A stretch of DNA of 64,000 nt from Siphonodentalium dalli (lineage: Eukaryota; Mollusca; Scaphopoda; Gadilida; Siphonodentaliidae): contig CP136069.1 in assembly GCA_032622095.1 (NCBI GenBank), positions 9,130,036 through 9,194,035 on the forward strand, written 5' to 3'. The notes below the pieces were generated by a model. The model was given only the letters and a program-made list of their open reading frames with translations, was not told the DNA's origin and did not search any database. The translations under genes and the position numbers were made by a program. This document shows, in pieces, positions 1 through 12,434 of the stretch. Each line of letters opens with the position of its first letter. Position 1 is the first letter of the stretch.

Positions 1-775
1 CATAAATAGAACTCATATTTAGTGTTGAAACAACTAGTGAATTTCAAGGTCGACTCGTCGAGGCCCAAAAGTCGTGTTGCGTCGACTAGTCGGTACCCAA
101 TATCAAAACTTTCAAACATAACATGGTACGGAAAATTCATCGCTCATGGCATACACTGATCACTGATGCAATGACGGTCTATTGCGTTGCGCATTTCCCT
201 GCATAGACACCAATTTATTAAGGGAATAATACAGTAAACATATTGATATTTATCCAACACACTGAATGTAATTATATGATTAGACATGTGGTGGAAAATG
301 ATAAGAAACACGAGCATTTTTTTATACAGGTTTTGAATTTAATATCAGCATTTTATTTTTTGTTTAGTCACGTAATCACCAGTAAACATTCTGACATTTC
401 AGTGTCGACTACAGCTAGTCAATTAATCGTTTCAACCCTACTCATATTCGCTATGAATGGTACAATATATGCCACCTGTAATAAGGCGATGACATTGATT
501 GGTCGGCGCATATATATGTGAACGGGGCAGAATGTATCCACTGCATGCCAGTACCAGACTTGATCATGCATTAACTAGCGATAAATAGTAAAATAGCAAT
601 AATTAGTTCAAGTTTAACTGACGAGTCTCACAGCTAGCAGATGCACGTATTGGTACTACTACTACACACATTGCCAATCACTTGATTGAAATAAAGCAGC
701 AGATACGAGTTCTATTTATGGAAGAGGTATTTTCCTAGCAAAGAAGAAATGGCCGAGTCGTTGAGAATGGGTTTA
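1..775. other. No gene recognised
   Basis: AT-rich sequence with only short, compositionally random open frames. I see no splice-bounded exon, RNA gene or repeat that I can support here. Confidence 0.5.
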
Positions 776-825
776 AGGTGCAACAATACTTTAAAGGAGG
801 GCCTCCTTAATTTATTGTTGCACCT
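776..825. repeat. Short foldback hairpin
   Basis: The arm AGGTGCAACAATA at 776-788 is answered by TATTGTTGCACCT at 813-825. The centre GGAGGGCCTCC is itself palindromic. It could be the core of a small decayed foldback element. No target duplication is clear. Confidence 0.6.
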
Positions 826-964
826 CTCAGAAAGGTATTAATTAAATACCATAATGAGAATAATAATCAAGTTTAGGCCTATTATTTACGCATTCTCAGA
901 ACCATTCTTAAGATGAAATTAATTGTATTTGATGACGAAAGCTGCGCTGGTGCAGCCTTAAAGA

Positions 965-1090
965 TCCTGTGCCAGTGCATTTTGCGAGTCTCCCATATGG
1001 ATTCAGACCTGAACTACCCTTTCATGACTGGAGCTTCCTGAAATTTTGCGAATACCCTGTGTCAATGCATTCTCTTTAAGACTCTTATAT
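965..1090. repeat. Decayed relics of the double-hairpin element
   Basis: Two stretches, near 965-1000 (CCTGTGCCAGTGCATT) and 1051-1085 (CCCTGTGTCAATGCATTC), resemble the terminus CCCTGTGCCAATGCATTC of the element found intact at 20424-20793 and elsewhere. The hairpins themselves are eroded, so these look like old copies. Confidence 0.35.
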
Positions 1091-1310
1091 CAATACATAA
1101 TATATAACTCGGTGTGATGTCGGGCTGTTCCATTATGGCGAAAATACATGAACGGACTGACTAAAGGACTGCCATGGATGTAGACATACAATGTACTATG
1201 TAGTTCCCTATCTAATCGGTCTGTTACGTTGAGACTCCTGACAACTTCAGACGACAGACAGGCATTTGGCGATTTTGGCATGAATCATTTAATGATAAAT
1301 CCGATAATAC

Positions 1311-1452
1311 TTAAGAAATAACTCTTGTTTCGATTAAGGTTATGCAGTTATATAACCGAAAAGACAAATTATATACTATAGCGTAGCGCGGTTATAGAAA
1401 ATTTGAAACGTTCTGTTATAACCTTAATCGAGACAAGAGTGATTTCTTATAA
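1311..1452. mobile_element. Foldback MITE-like element, about 140 bp
   Basis: Inverted arms of about 33 bp (1311-1342 and 1416-1452) share CTCTTGTTTCGATTAAGGTT with few mismatches. The interior holds a second, shorter inverted match (GGTTAT against ATAACC). There is no coding capacity. The superfamily cannot be set from one copy. Confidence 0.65.
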
Positions 1453-2997
1453 TTTAATCTGTTTTTATCACTGAAAATTGAAATGTTTTACGAGAATTAT
1501 TACGAGAATCAATCAGTGATTGTCTTCACAGAAAATTCAATAACCGTTCAATGGTTCACAGCAACAAACACCTAAGTTACCATCTTGCACAGAAGGCTGA
1601 AAGTATATTTTAAATATGAGACAACTTACATGTAACGGATCCATAGTCTGCATCGGGCAGCCAACCGCTTACGGTTTCCCGTATTGTTTCGGACACCTTT
1701 TGATTTTGCGGGCTGTTGACACTAGAAATAGAAGGGATATAACAGGTACATGTAGTAAGCTTCCCATGCATTCAAGTGTGGAATACTCCACAACTATGAT
1801 CAGATGGAAAATGTATTATTTCCATATAATTTGTTATCAAAATTAGCAGTACTTTCTTATACTGGTATATGAATTGTTAAACACATTTCCACACTAATCA
1901 CGAGCATTGTGAATGGAAAATCATAAACAGTTCCTGTGGCTGACACTGAACGACATTTAGAGCTCATAGATTCAAAATTCAAGATTAACTATCCATCATA
2001 AAACTAAACAAAATTATGAACTCCCAGATTCTTGACCTCTAGGTCAGTGTACTGAGTCACTGTGCAGATTTAGATTTCCCACAGAATTATTAGTAGCAAT
2101 GTGTAATAATATCCTTACTAAGCATTCCAATACATACTGCAATGATGCCTTTAACTGTTTATATGACACTCAGTCGCAATTGTAATGATTACCAACAAGT
2201 ATCGCAATAGCAAGAAATGGAATTACTTCCCCTTGCACATTGGGTTTAAAGGATTATCGCCATTTCACTTAAGTGTGATTTGTGTCGCTTGATAAACATA
2301 TATTCCCCAAAATCTTGTGCTCAATAATATTCACAGTACAATTAAATTTTCCAGTATTATATCATTAGTGTGGTGCCATGATGAATTGATAAATTGCTTG
2401 TCATGTTTTCTATATAATCAGTGGTGACAAAATCAATTTGTTAATGTCACTAAACTTTTTATTATTGTCATTCAATTTGATTCGATGAGAAATCTTACAC
2501 CCGCTTTGATTTTATGAAAAATTTGTGATTCACATTATGATTTAATGGACATTGGTACTAAAACGTTTTTCTCTGACATAAGAAAACAATCTGTCTTTTG
2601 CTTTAATTAAAGAAGCACCGGCTGCAATGAGTGTAGTCCAAGTCTGCTTGTACATAAACCAGCTAAGATATTTTGGATAGCGAGATGCATGTTTCATCCA
2701 AGACCATGCCGATACATCCTATGACGAAGGTTACACCCAGATGACCGGCTCACATAAAACCACAAATGCATGTAATAAAATATCACAATTGCTGCATTAA
2801 ATGGGTTTATTCAGTAGAAAACATGATATTTGATCTGAAAATCATGCCAGCTGTCAACTGAAACACACAAATAATGGGATAGAAGACGTTTGTCGCATGA
2901 GCCCTTTTATTTCAGATTGTTTGGCTTCAACAATCTGCTACGGCAACCCTTTATCGTGGCCCAGTTGCTTCAGTAAATGGCTTCGACATTGCCGATT
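1453..2997. other. No gene recognised
   Basis: AT-rich DNA without a supportable exon. One 36-bp stretch at 2641-2676 (GCTTGTACATAAACCAGCTA...) recurs inverted at 7064-7099 with a few differences and is probably a fragment of a dispersed repeat. Confidence 0.45.
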
Positions 2998-3583
2998 GCC
3001 GTAGCCAATTATCGGGTCAGGCACATCCTGAATCCCACTATTATAGCGATATTCCACTATTATAGTGGTATTTGACCATTACCGTTTTGTTAATTTGATA
3101 AAAGAGGGATAATCCAAAATCATATTTCCAACAAATATTATTCAAAATCAGATCGCACTAACTCGATAGCATGCATATAGTTTGTCCAGGAGAATTGTTA
3201 ATCATGACGGCACATGATAAGCAACTCAATTAGCATGTAATTAGTTGAAATATTATTATGAAGAAGCGATTGAGTCACCCTGCAATTGTCATTTAGAACG
3301 GGATATATTAGTAATAGTATAATATATTATTGAATATCAAAGCTGATGCAAAAGATTGCGCAACAAATTTTGTCAGAAGACTGTTCATTTGCTGCGATAT
3401 TGTTATGAGTGACATTTGGCTGTGCACTGGTATGCGCCGTCTTCTATTCCCGTCACAAATAAAGGAAACATGAATATGTTATATTCAAATATCACTATAA
3501 TAGTGGAATATCGCTAAAGGCTACTAGTAATACTGGAATTCCGGATGTGCCTGACCTGATTATGAGGGCTGTCGCATTGTTTA
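2998..3583. mobile_element. Foldback element with long inverted arms
   Basis: The left arm (about 2998-3074) and right arm (about 3482-3583) are inverted copies of each other, sharing GGTCAGGCACATCC and CGATATTCCACTATTATAGT. The roughly 400-bp interior has no protein-like frame. This fits a non-autonomous DNA transposon. I could not define a target duplication. Confidence 0.65.
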
Positions 3584-3914
3584 CATATTTTTTGCAGTAT
3601 ATACAAACTCAATTAAGCCAAAAAAAAAAAAGGGTTTTGATTCTCGGGCATAGCCGCCTCTGGAAAAAAGGCCCGCGTTGAACCATTTTATTATGATTTT
3701 CAAATAATAACACGAAAATAGGAAACTAGAAAAGAGAAATTAGTTATGTTTCAAACATCGCATATGATAGACATACAATTGTGTATGTGTTGTGTTGGTA
3801 TTCAAAAACAGACACTATGCAATGATAACTACTAGGTATATTGTCACCACAGGCTGCCCAAACCCCAAGTTTACTAAGTCAAATGCGTTTCCGCGAGGTA
3901 AACAAATAATTTTA

Positions 3915-4800
3915 TGAGATTTCCAGAAATGCAAGGTGGACTTTCTTCCCTGATGAAGATCCCCCGATGATTCCCGAGGCCATTCGGTATGTTTCGGAAA
4001 TACACAATAATAACAAAAATTGCCGCTGTAGTTTTGAAATTGTTTTAACATTTCCTCGATACGTGTTTCACATCAAAGGAGATTTCACACTACAATACAT
4101 TAATAACTATAATCCTCAATCCGATCAACCAACACAGAGAAAACGGAGACGAATTGCAGTAATATAGACTAATAGTGATAGTGACAGTGATTGAAATTCG
4201 CAATATGAGCGCTTCAAAACAACATTTATGAATGAACTGTGACGTCACATGGAATCGCGTGCAAACATTCCAACGTATATTCATGCGCACTATAACAACA
4301 TATTTCCTAGTTTCTATCATTATTTGAATGCCCTCCACCCCCCCCCCCCCCCATGGTAGATAATACGGTAAAACGTAACTAATATATATGTTGAGTATTA
4401 GGTTATATAAAAAACACAGGTGTTGGAGATTTTGTCATTTAAAATTCAATTTTCGTTGGACATAATTATTCGCGTGCCATTGCAGGTTAGGAGAATTTAG
4501 CCAATCGAGTTAATCGTGTGACACAAACAAACTTGCAGGTTGGGACAATTTACTCAAGAAAACTAATCGTCGGACACAAATCCAACGATTTTGGCTTTAA
4601 ACAAAACTCTTACAATGAAATGGATTCTGTCACACGAATGGTAGATAACGTGTTATATACACCGTGTATTTGTACCAAGAATCTCCGTCGCAGGTTCGGT
4701 AGTGATGTTCGGGAATCGTCGGGGGATCTTCGCACCGAGTGATGATCGGAAATCTTCGGGGGATCTTCACCAGGGAAGAAAGACCAATTTGGGATTTCCA
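3915..4800. repeat. Inverted and direct copies of a 'GGGGGATCTTCA' repeat
   Basis: A segment of about 60 bp at 3918-3990 recurs inverted at 4735-4800, and a shorter direct copy lies at 4710-4740. The shared core is TCGGGGGATCTTCAYCAGGG, which reads SSGDLHQGRK in one frame. The phrase is short, frames are closed around it, and I do not call it a gene. A run of 14 C lies near 4339-4352. Confidence 0.4.
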
Positions 4801-5036
4801 ATTTCGGAAACGCAAACCGGAAAGAAATATGATGCGAACTGGCAATGTGTATGCTGGTTTAGTATAATAGTTGTTATGGCTAGCATGTATATAACTATAG
4901 ATGAATAAATATTAAAGTATATAGATAAATATAAAATTTATAATCCCGATTTAAACTTTTTGTTCCGTTTCCGTCATTGTGGTATTCCGTGTTTTATATA
5001 TACGCAGTAACAGGACGCGAATCGAGCGGACCTCAA

Positions 5037-6798
5037 ATAATTATTATCTTTAAATTCACCGATGTTACTGAATATATTTGGCTACAATTTTATAGTGTGC
5101 GAATATATTTTGAATCGTTGTGTTTTGGCTTGTTGGAAATAAAGCGTGATCCATAACCGAAAAATCGTACTTTTATTCCCAATGATCAGCCTCAGGTCTG
5201 GCAAATGTGAGAATACAGCTACAATAGCTGTAATCCTGTATTCAGCTAACCTAGCTGTATTCAGCTATATATTATACTCTCAAACCGGCTGTTTTTCGAT
5301 AATAAAGTAGAAGCGCTAATTTGCGCATCAAACTTAGGCTACCATATTCTCCGGCCACCCTCAACCAATTCAAAGCCGTCACTTGTTTTCTGACAAAGTG
5401 TTGCCTTTTGTCAGTAAGGCAATTCTGATTTTGTGTGAAAATACTACAGAGGTCAATGTCAGTAAATATTCTGGGGACTATTTTCTGCGAATGCATTCGT
5501 TAACTAACTTATAAAATAAAGATCAAATTCATCGCAAACACACGTTTACTTATTCCCGATGCTAAACTGGTAGGGGGTGTTATAATGGTGTACCTATATC
5601 AAGCATTTAGAATTACATACCACTAGCGGTTTGTGAGTGATACTCGTAACTATTCATAACGGTATATACAGATATTGTGCGGCATATTGCAAATGTATGA
5701 CACAACATAGGGACAACTGAATTGAAAATGTGACTTATATAATTTCTGAAGTATTTCAAACATGAAGTCCTGTTCATTAGCGAGTCAGAACTACACATGT
5801 ATTCAATCTGTTCTGGCGGGAAAAAATACAATGTGTGAAAACTTACTTAACATAACATTGTTATCTGTATTTTCGCGATTCGACATACATGTATGCGTTT
5901 CCGTATTATTGGAGAGAGTCAGCTCAAGCAGTGAGTGGAACTCGCTCGGTTAAACTCTGGCTAGAGATGTTCCCCTTTTTACCTGTTTTAACGCACCGAC
6001 CAAACTGCGTTTTAGCAGCATCACATTGATACTTCCGGGAATGGTTAAGATGTTCCATCTTCGGTGATAAATATTGTATTTAATGTATTTTTAAGGTATC
6101 CACATTGCATAAGAGAGTTATTAAACCGTTATGACCGACATCGACCCATGTAGTAAGTTTTCACACATAATCACCATCGCCGTGTCGACAAGGGCAACAC
6201 TTTGTCAGAAAACAAGCGACGATTTTGATTTGGTTGACCGGAGAATATGGTAGCCTAATTTCGATGCGCTAATTAGCACTTCTAGTTTGAGAGTATAATA
6301 TATAGCTGAATACAGCTAGGTTAGCTGAATACAGCTATTGTAGCTGTATTCTCACATTAGCCAGACCTGATGATTCAGTGATTTTAGAAATTAGAGACAC
6401 TCTGTAGTCGGTGTCAAGGCCGTTAATTGTGCATAGATGTACTAAACTGAATACTACCTTTGAATGCAGAAAATCAAGAAACAAGTAACTGAGGTGTGCA
6501 TAATTATTCTCTTTAAATTCACCGATGTTACTGAATATATTTGGCTACAAAATTATCCAAGAGCACCATTAAATATAGTGTGCAAATATATTTTTAATCA
6601 TTTTTGTTGGAAATAAAGTGTGATCCATAACTGAAAAATCATAATTTTATTCCCAATGATTCAGTGATTTTAGAAATTAGAGACACTCGGTAGTCGGTGT
6701 CAAGGCCGTTAATTGTGCATACATGTACTAAACTGAATACTACCGAAAGGGTGTGCCTTTGAATGCAGAAAATCAAAAAACAGGTAACTGAGGTGTGG
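5037..6798. repeat. Tandem duplication, about 300-bp unit, first copy interrupted
   Basis: Copy 2 is continuous at 6500-6798. Copy 1 is split: its left half is 5037-5186 and its right half 6375-6498, separated by the element at 5187-6369. Both copies hold TTCACCGATGTTACTGAATA, GGAAATAAAG-GTGATCCATAA and AGTCGGTGTCAAGGCCGTTA. They differ by scattered substitutions and a short indel, so the duplication is not very recent. Confidence 0.8.
5187..6369. mobile_element. Non-autonomous foldback DNA element, 5-bp target duplication
   Basis: The element is about 1.18 kb. Its inverted termini share CAGGTCTGGC-AATGTGAG and continue inward for about 200 bp on each side (5193-5420 against 6186-6369), including repeats of the word CAGCTA. 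ATGAT precedes it at 5182-5186 and follows it at 6370-6374. The uninterrupted copy of the surrounding tandem duplication (near 6655-6665) carries a single ATGAT, the expected empty site. I see no transposase. The family is unassigned. Confidence 0.75.
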
Positions 6799-6811
6799 CA
6801 GATGCAAACCA

Positions 6812-6850
6812 AATGCAACAGTCTATGTAAATGTCATAGACTGTTGCATT
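6812..6850. repeat. Perfect 16-bp stem hairpin
   Basis: AATGCAACAGTCTATG is followed after 7 bases by its exact reverse complement. It could be a minimal foldback relic. Nothing nearby suggests a terminator or an RNA gene. Confidence 0.7.
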
Positions 6851-7203
6851 TAAAAAATATGAAGTGTTTTCCATGTTACTGACATTGAAAAAATCTCCCT
6901 ATTTTTCACTAAATCTCCCTATTTCCAATTATGAAAGTAAACAGGTCTGATATAAATAGATATATACTATAAAAAAGGTACATACATATATCAAATATAT
7001 CAACAATGGTTCAGTAAATTGAAATATACATTGTACTAGTATATATATATGATTCTGGTAAAACCAAAATATCTTAGCTGGTTCACGTACAAGCAGACAT
7101 TGCTACAATGAGTGATGAGCAATAAGCATATACCATAATGATCCTTGTTACTGTAAAGTCAATAATACCCGTAATTCAAATTATTTTTAAATTGAACACA
7201 TAC

Positions 7204-7283
7204 TTCATATTCTTGCAGTTTTCCTTCACAACCCAAGTATTGCCACTGTCTTCCTGGAGTCTATAAGCCTCTCTCGCAGCCTT
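7204..7283 (-). CDS. Coiled-coil protein gene, third visible exon
   Basis: This 80-nt exon is preceded on the minus strand by a pyrimidine-rich acceptor ending TTTTCAG and followed by donor GTATGT. It reads KAAREAYRLQEDSGNTW then VVKENCKNM, ending in phase 2. Its phase-0 start matches the phase-0 end of the exon at 8440-8577, so the two can be spliced in frame. It continues the charged, helical character of that exon. The gene should run further left, but I found no next exon or poly-A signal between 1 and 7203. I do not recognise the family. Confidence 0.55.
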
Positions 7284-8439
7284 CTGAAAATTTAAATTGC
7301 AGAAAATTTAAAAATCCAGTTACATTTTTAGCAGGCCGTCATAATACATACATGTACTAGTAACCAAACAGTGTGTCAAATTACATGTAAATGTCTCTTA
7401 ATGGTTAACACTAACATTAGGTTCCACGATTATTTATTTTGATAATCGGTTGTCAATAATCGATTATAATTGTACCTAATATCGACAGTGGACGTACCGT
7501 ATTCCGTAATATGGCCTATTGGGTGGGTGTTGGTAAAAAAAACTCGGCTGATGTAACTTTTACACTAATAATGTGCACCATAAACCACCGGTAATGACTA
7601 ATGAGCACAATGCATTCAATAGTATAGAAGCACATTTCTCGGCGATGTCAAGGTTATAATTGTGAGTTCGGTAGAATGAATTCGAACATAACCATTAATT
7701 TCAGTGTTATGAGTAGCCAAACATACAAACAATATAAGAATAGGACTGCTGGCGGTTCCTAAAAAAGGAATCTAATGTCACAGAAACTATAAAAGTTTCA
7801 GCAAACTCCCAGAGTGGATAATAATCACAAAGGTGCCCCCCCCCCCTCCCCACCCAGAAATTTCAGGACTCAGAACAAGTTAAGTAATTCTGATAGTAAT
7901 AGTGAGTTTCATTTTAACAAAACTTACCGTTTATAATTAATTTTAATATGCATAGTGTGTCAGGGTATCTGGGGATTAATTTCTACCATGGTCCCATCAG
8001 TTGTTGATATACAATATATATGCGCATGACATGGGGTAGGTATTATATTTATAGTACACCATGTTTTAATATCAATAACGACTCCATTTTAATATTGTCA
8101 TCCAAGCTCTCGTATTCATTCCTGTTTTAATATATCAAGTAAATTGTAGATTTATTAAACATTAACCACATACACACATCAAAATGACAAAAAAATCTGA
8201 TTGTCTAAATTTACCCGGAGTATACCACTACTCATCGTCTTAAAAGTTAGAATACAAAATACAAAAAGCCCTCCCGCCCCATTCTCAGAAAAAAAGTCTG
8301 ATGAGAAACAAGGAATCTCTGTTGAATGGCCTAACATCTGAGTTGTCAGACTCTCTCTGATGCACGATCAAAGGTTGATAAATGCTAATGCTATAAGTTC
8401 TTCCAGGGGTGCATAAATGTATATTTCAATATTACTTAC

Positions 8440-8577
8440 TTTGATGTTTCCATCAGGCTTAGTTGCACTGGTATTTTTCACCGGTGTTTGCATACCGGTA
8501 TTCTTTGCCTCCAGCAGCTGAATGATGTAATCATTTTGTGCCTTGATGATAGACATCTCTTTCTTCAACCCTTCATA
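8440..8577 (-). CDS. Coiled-coil protein gene, second exon
   Basis: This 138-nt exon (46 codons, phase 0 at both ends) lies between an acceptor ending TTTTGTAG and a strong donor GTAAGT. It encodes YEGLKKEMSIIKAQNDY then IIQLLEAKNTG, a likely two-heptad amphipathic helix, followed by a polar linker rich in Thr, Pro, Asn and Lys. With the exon end at 11620-11646 (MNLKELTDG) the helix becomes continuous, which is the best evidence that the two exons belong together. The product could be a small structural or adaptor protein. No catalytic motif is visible and I assign no function. Confidence 0.6.
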
Positions 8578-8802
8578 CTACAAAACATACGGTATTAAGA
8601 AAATTATATCTAAGATCTACCAAGGTGTCTAATATGGTGATGCATGGTCTAACAATTTACTAAAGGCAGTTGAGATAGATAGACAGATAACTTTACTGTA
8701 ACTTGTGAGTTACACACAATTGAGTCATTGAGATTTTCCATTTCATTTATCATTTCATGTTATTTTTTATTTTATTCAATAATAATTAAACATCGACTGT
8801 TA

Positions 8803-10280
8803 GGGCGCGTACACATGGCCAGCAAGAAAATATCAGGTATGCCCCATGTGACGTACTTGACCAATGAAATAAATAATACCGGAAAATATCCGACGAAGGC
8901 AGCGCGCTGATATTTTATCGCCAATTGGTGATATGTGTTCACCTTGATAGGTGGCCATCGGTATCCGTTAACTAATCTCGCGGGGATATGATCGTGACAA
9001 TTCAAGCGCTCGAGTTATGATCCATCAATAGTATCGTCTGTTTCAACATACTACGTATTTCCATTTTTTATTGGATGTCAGAACCGCTGATGTATTATAG
9101 ATATATACATGTATATACGTGTGTGCAGAGACGTGGCGATGGGGGGGTGTCTCACCCCCAACTTTGGACAAAATTTTCAACAGTTGGAAATGTCATGTTT
9201 TGGATTCCAAAACATTAGTTGGAAATTTCACACCAACGATAGGTTGAAAATGTTCTTGTAGTTTGATTTTCAAAAACATTCTTGGGGGGGGGGATTAATT
9301 TGTTTGGACCAATATTTGCATATTCGCCTATTTTTGGTAAAAAATTATTGTCTGAAATGGTTAACAGTTGGAAACTTTCCACCCTCATGCAGGTGGGTGA
9401 CAGGTTGGAAATTTCCAACACTTGGAAAGCTTGTGTCCTGGTCCCTCCCACATGGCCAGTCAAAAGTAAAAAAAACTGCTAGTTAATTTAAGAAAACAAT
9501 GTTGTCATACATTTGGTCAACATTGTCATTGGAATTGTCATCAGTTGTAAATTTTCCAACCTAAGTTGGTTGTCAGGTTTGAAATTTCCAACTCTAGGAA
9601 TGCTTGAGGATAGTCTAGATGGTAGGATTTTTGCGATTTTCTTGTTAAGATTACAAAATTTTCGCACACCGGGCCGAACCATGGTCTAATATCAGGCCTA
9701 AGAGCACTGAGGTGCAAGGGGTGCAAATGGAATTATGGAAAACTTGTGTTTGGTCTGATTCTGATTCAAAGGGGGGGTGCAGTTGGAACCTGTGTGCATG
9801 GGGATGCTTTATAATTTGGTACCTTACATGCCTTGACTTAGTTGTTTTACTTTAATTTGAACTGTATGTACGTTTCGAATAAGAAATTGTTGGCTGCTCC
9901 TCGCTCTTCTCGCATGTGGGATGTGGCCCAGGGCCGAACACACCAACGTCTGTTTAGATGTCGTTTCGTGTGTTCATGAAGAACACACATCCCTACTCCA
10001 ACGACGAGGGCGCGTTCCTTTCTCGTTAAAATAGGTGGCATTTTAAATTTCCCATAACACTTTATAACTGTATGAATATTCGATATGGACTATAGGTTGT
10101 TTGTCCGCAGTAATTCACTTCAACAAACACGACTAACACTAGTCACATTGAGCTCAATCAACGCCATATAACCCGCCACTTTCTCACGGGCGTAATCTTT
10201 GAGGCAAGAAAATATCAGAGTACAATTGTACCTGATATTTTCTTGCAGATATTTTCTTGCAGCTTCATGTGCACGCGCCC
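8803..10280. mobile_element. Harbinger-like non-autonomous element in an intron
   Basis: The inverted ends read GGGCGCGTACACATG at 8803 and, inverted, GGGCGCGTGCACATG ending at 10280. The internal phrase GCAAGAAAATATCAGGT is also mirrored. TTA directly flanks both ends (8800-8802 and 10281-10283). A 3-bp TTA/TAA target site with G-rich termini is typical of PIF/Harbinger transposons. The interior (1.48 kb) has G-runs and repeated TTGGAAATTTCCAAC-like words but no transposase. It sits in the intron between 8577 and 11620 of the minus-strand gene. Confidence 0.6.
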
Positions 10281-11619
10281 TTAGTGTTGGTTATTTATAA
10301 ACAGTTTAGACAATTTTGGAGACAGTATTCAGGAACTGAGTAACTTTAATAAGGGTCAGGCGCACGTTTTGCCAAATTTCCTGGTATTTCAAAATGTATT
10401 TTCTCTATATTTTTCAGGAATATCTTTGTGAAATTTTATACAGGAGACTATTGTGATACCATGTACATAAGAACCATTGGACAATTGGTTATTAGAATCT
10501 CATTTACTTTAATTTTATCATTTTTATGGCATGAAAAATCTTTAAATCTTTCAAGTACCGAGAACTACTGTAAAACAGATTTTTTTCGAAAGTGCATTTC
10601 ATATATACATGATATCATACCTGAAGATCATGATTTTTCTGATTAAAGGCACGTGCGGCCTTAATTGTCGAAAATATTCATATTTGTTCCAAACACCGTA
10701 AACAGAAAAACATTAAAATGCATACAGTTCCGTTCATATATACCATGAGCATCGCGTAAACAGCATGTTATCATAAAGACCTACTATATTTTACATAAGC
10801 AAGAGCCTGATTGTGTTACAGAAGACAGCACAATGCTACTGGCTAATCACACACAAATGGCATAAACGCTCTTTATTAATTCCATATCAGTATTTATTTA
10901 CCAACACAGAACGCTCTTTATGTTTACCGTCATAATATAAACAAACACCAGAAAAGTAACTTTTTATGCTGTTGTTTACATAACAATGGTCAAAAATATG
11001 ACCATAACATACTGTTTATGCGATATTTCTTATTTGTATACGGACAAAGTCTATCTACATTTTGATGTTCTTTCTGTTTGTGGCGGTTTTTGACGGGTGG
11101 AGATATTTTCACAGGATACGCACCACCAAGGCCAACCGTGTCTTTAATTGCTCTGATTCTATATACAATAAAAAAATTAATATGCAAAATTCAAGATTTT
11201 TCACCAGATAGATCCAGAGAATTCTTTGTTGAAAATCACTTGCAATTTCTGGCTGGATTTACTGTACTGTGATTTATGCAAAACGTGCGTCTCCCCCTTA
11301 ATTGAGAAAGCCATGATATCATAATTCATATGTTCCATAATTTATAACATTTGATAGGCACTGTGACCATTCTGAAATGGTCAGCACCATCCATTTGATG
11401 CCTACAGTATCATTTTGACATGTAATCAAAAGAGAAATATTTTGAGACTTCTCAAGCCTCAGACTCAAGGGTTATATTATAAAAAAAATTTGAAGCGAAA
11501 ACATTTGTCAAGAAGAGTTACATGAGACTATGATGAGTATAAACAGTGTTTCCTCATAATTTGGCATGAATAATAATTATTATTATCATATCATCATAAT
11601 TCAATGGTTGTCAACTCAC
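10281..11619. other. Intron sequence with a dispersed repeat
   Basis: This is the rest of the first intron of the minus-strand gene. At 11065-11150, TGGCGGTTTTTGACGG... and CACCACC...TGTCTTTAAT resemble 36525-36595 (TGGCGGTTTTAACGG... CACCGCC... ATCTTTAAT), so both belong to one dispersed repeat. No exon is seen. Confidence 0.4.
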
Positions 11620-11779
11620 CCCATCTGTTAACTCTTTCAAATTCATTGTAGAATTAGAAAGTCGAGATGTCGGTGTGGCACTCAACTCCCTTCTTCGGCA
11701 ATGGTGGTCCAGTCTTCTCAATCTCAGACTCCGCGTCAGACATTTCCAAATTCAAAAGAATCTCTTGTGAATTAGCCAT
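11620..11779 (-). CDS. Coiled-coil protein gene, first exon (frame conflict)
   Basis: An ATG at 11779 opens a 41-residue frame, MANSQEILLNLEMSDAESEI and onward to KTGPPLPKK, closing at 11654. The exon continues to a strong donor (GTGAGT after 11620). In the frame that splices correctly into the next exon, the last part reads SATPTSRLSNSTMNLKELTDG (a stretch of 21, shown here only by its ends SATPTS and MNLKELTDG). Two readings are possible: the true start is the ATG at 11646 with a short upstream frame before it, or one base has been gained or lost near 11690 in a longer N-terminus. The composition of the first frame favours the second. Confidence 0.5.
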
Positions 11780-12434
11780 AGTGATTTAAATTTTAATATT
11801 AAGAGTTGAAGTTAGCTGTTTGCGAAATTACTATGAACACAAGAAAGCGCACGCTGTTGTTTGGCTGGTAATAAGACACCGTCTGCGAATACATCCGCAC
11901 TCGCAGAGTGCCTTACAGTTACACAATCGTGGCAAAACAAATAATTTCACGGTAAAAACTTGTTTGAAGAAAATTAATTCGATAGTATATTTAACAAGCC
12001 TTGGCACGAAAATCCCACCCTTCATCGTCTTTGCTAACATAAACTTGTTAGGCTTGGTAATGATTATTATTTCGTCCTCATTTTTCTATCGGAGTATTTT
12101 TTCACTGGCGGATAATCCGTTCGATCTAGGATTTCGCGCCAGTCTCTTTGTTCTTCTTTTGATGATAATTACGCCTATACAATTTCCATGTTCAACGTAG
12201 TCACAGAATAAAATTAAACATCCACAAACACACCATAGCCGTATCGTGTTCAATCAAATGTGAGTATTTATGAGTTTCATACTTGTATGTATGCATTGGC
12301 CATTGTAATTCACAAAATATGGGCTTGGTAATTTGGAAATAGATTAAACATTGTGTCGACTCGTCCTTCGATTGATGGGCACAGAGGGTTGGCCTTTGGA
12401 GAGATAATCCTACATTGTAGTTTGAATATTCACA
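11780..12434. promoter_or_regulatory. Intergenic gap between divergent genes
   Basis: The start codons of the minus-strand coiled-coil gene (11779) and the plus-strand SGNH gene (12435) face away from each other across 655 bp. A shared bidirectional promoter is plausible from position alone. I see no convincing TATA box. An open plus-strand frame of 126 codons (11820-12200) fills much of the gap, but its composition looks random. Confidence 0.35.

Noticed and set aside
11820-12200. 126-codon plus-strand frame between the divergent genes
   Set aside because: Composition is chance-like, with no domain and no splice sites; it overlaps the presumed shared promoter.
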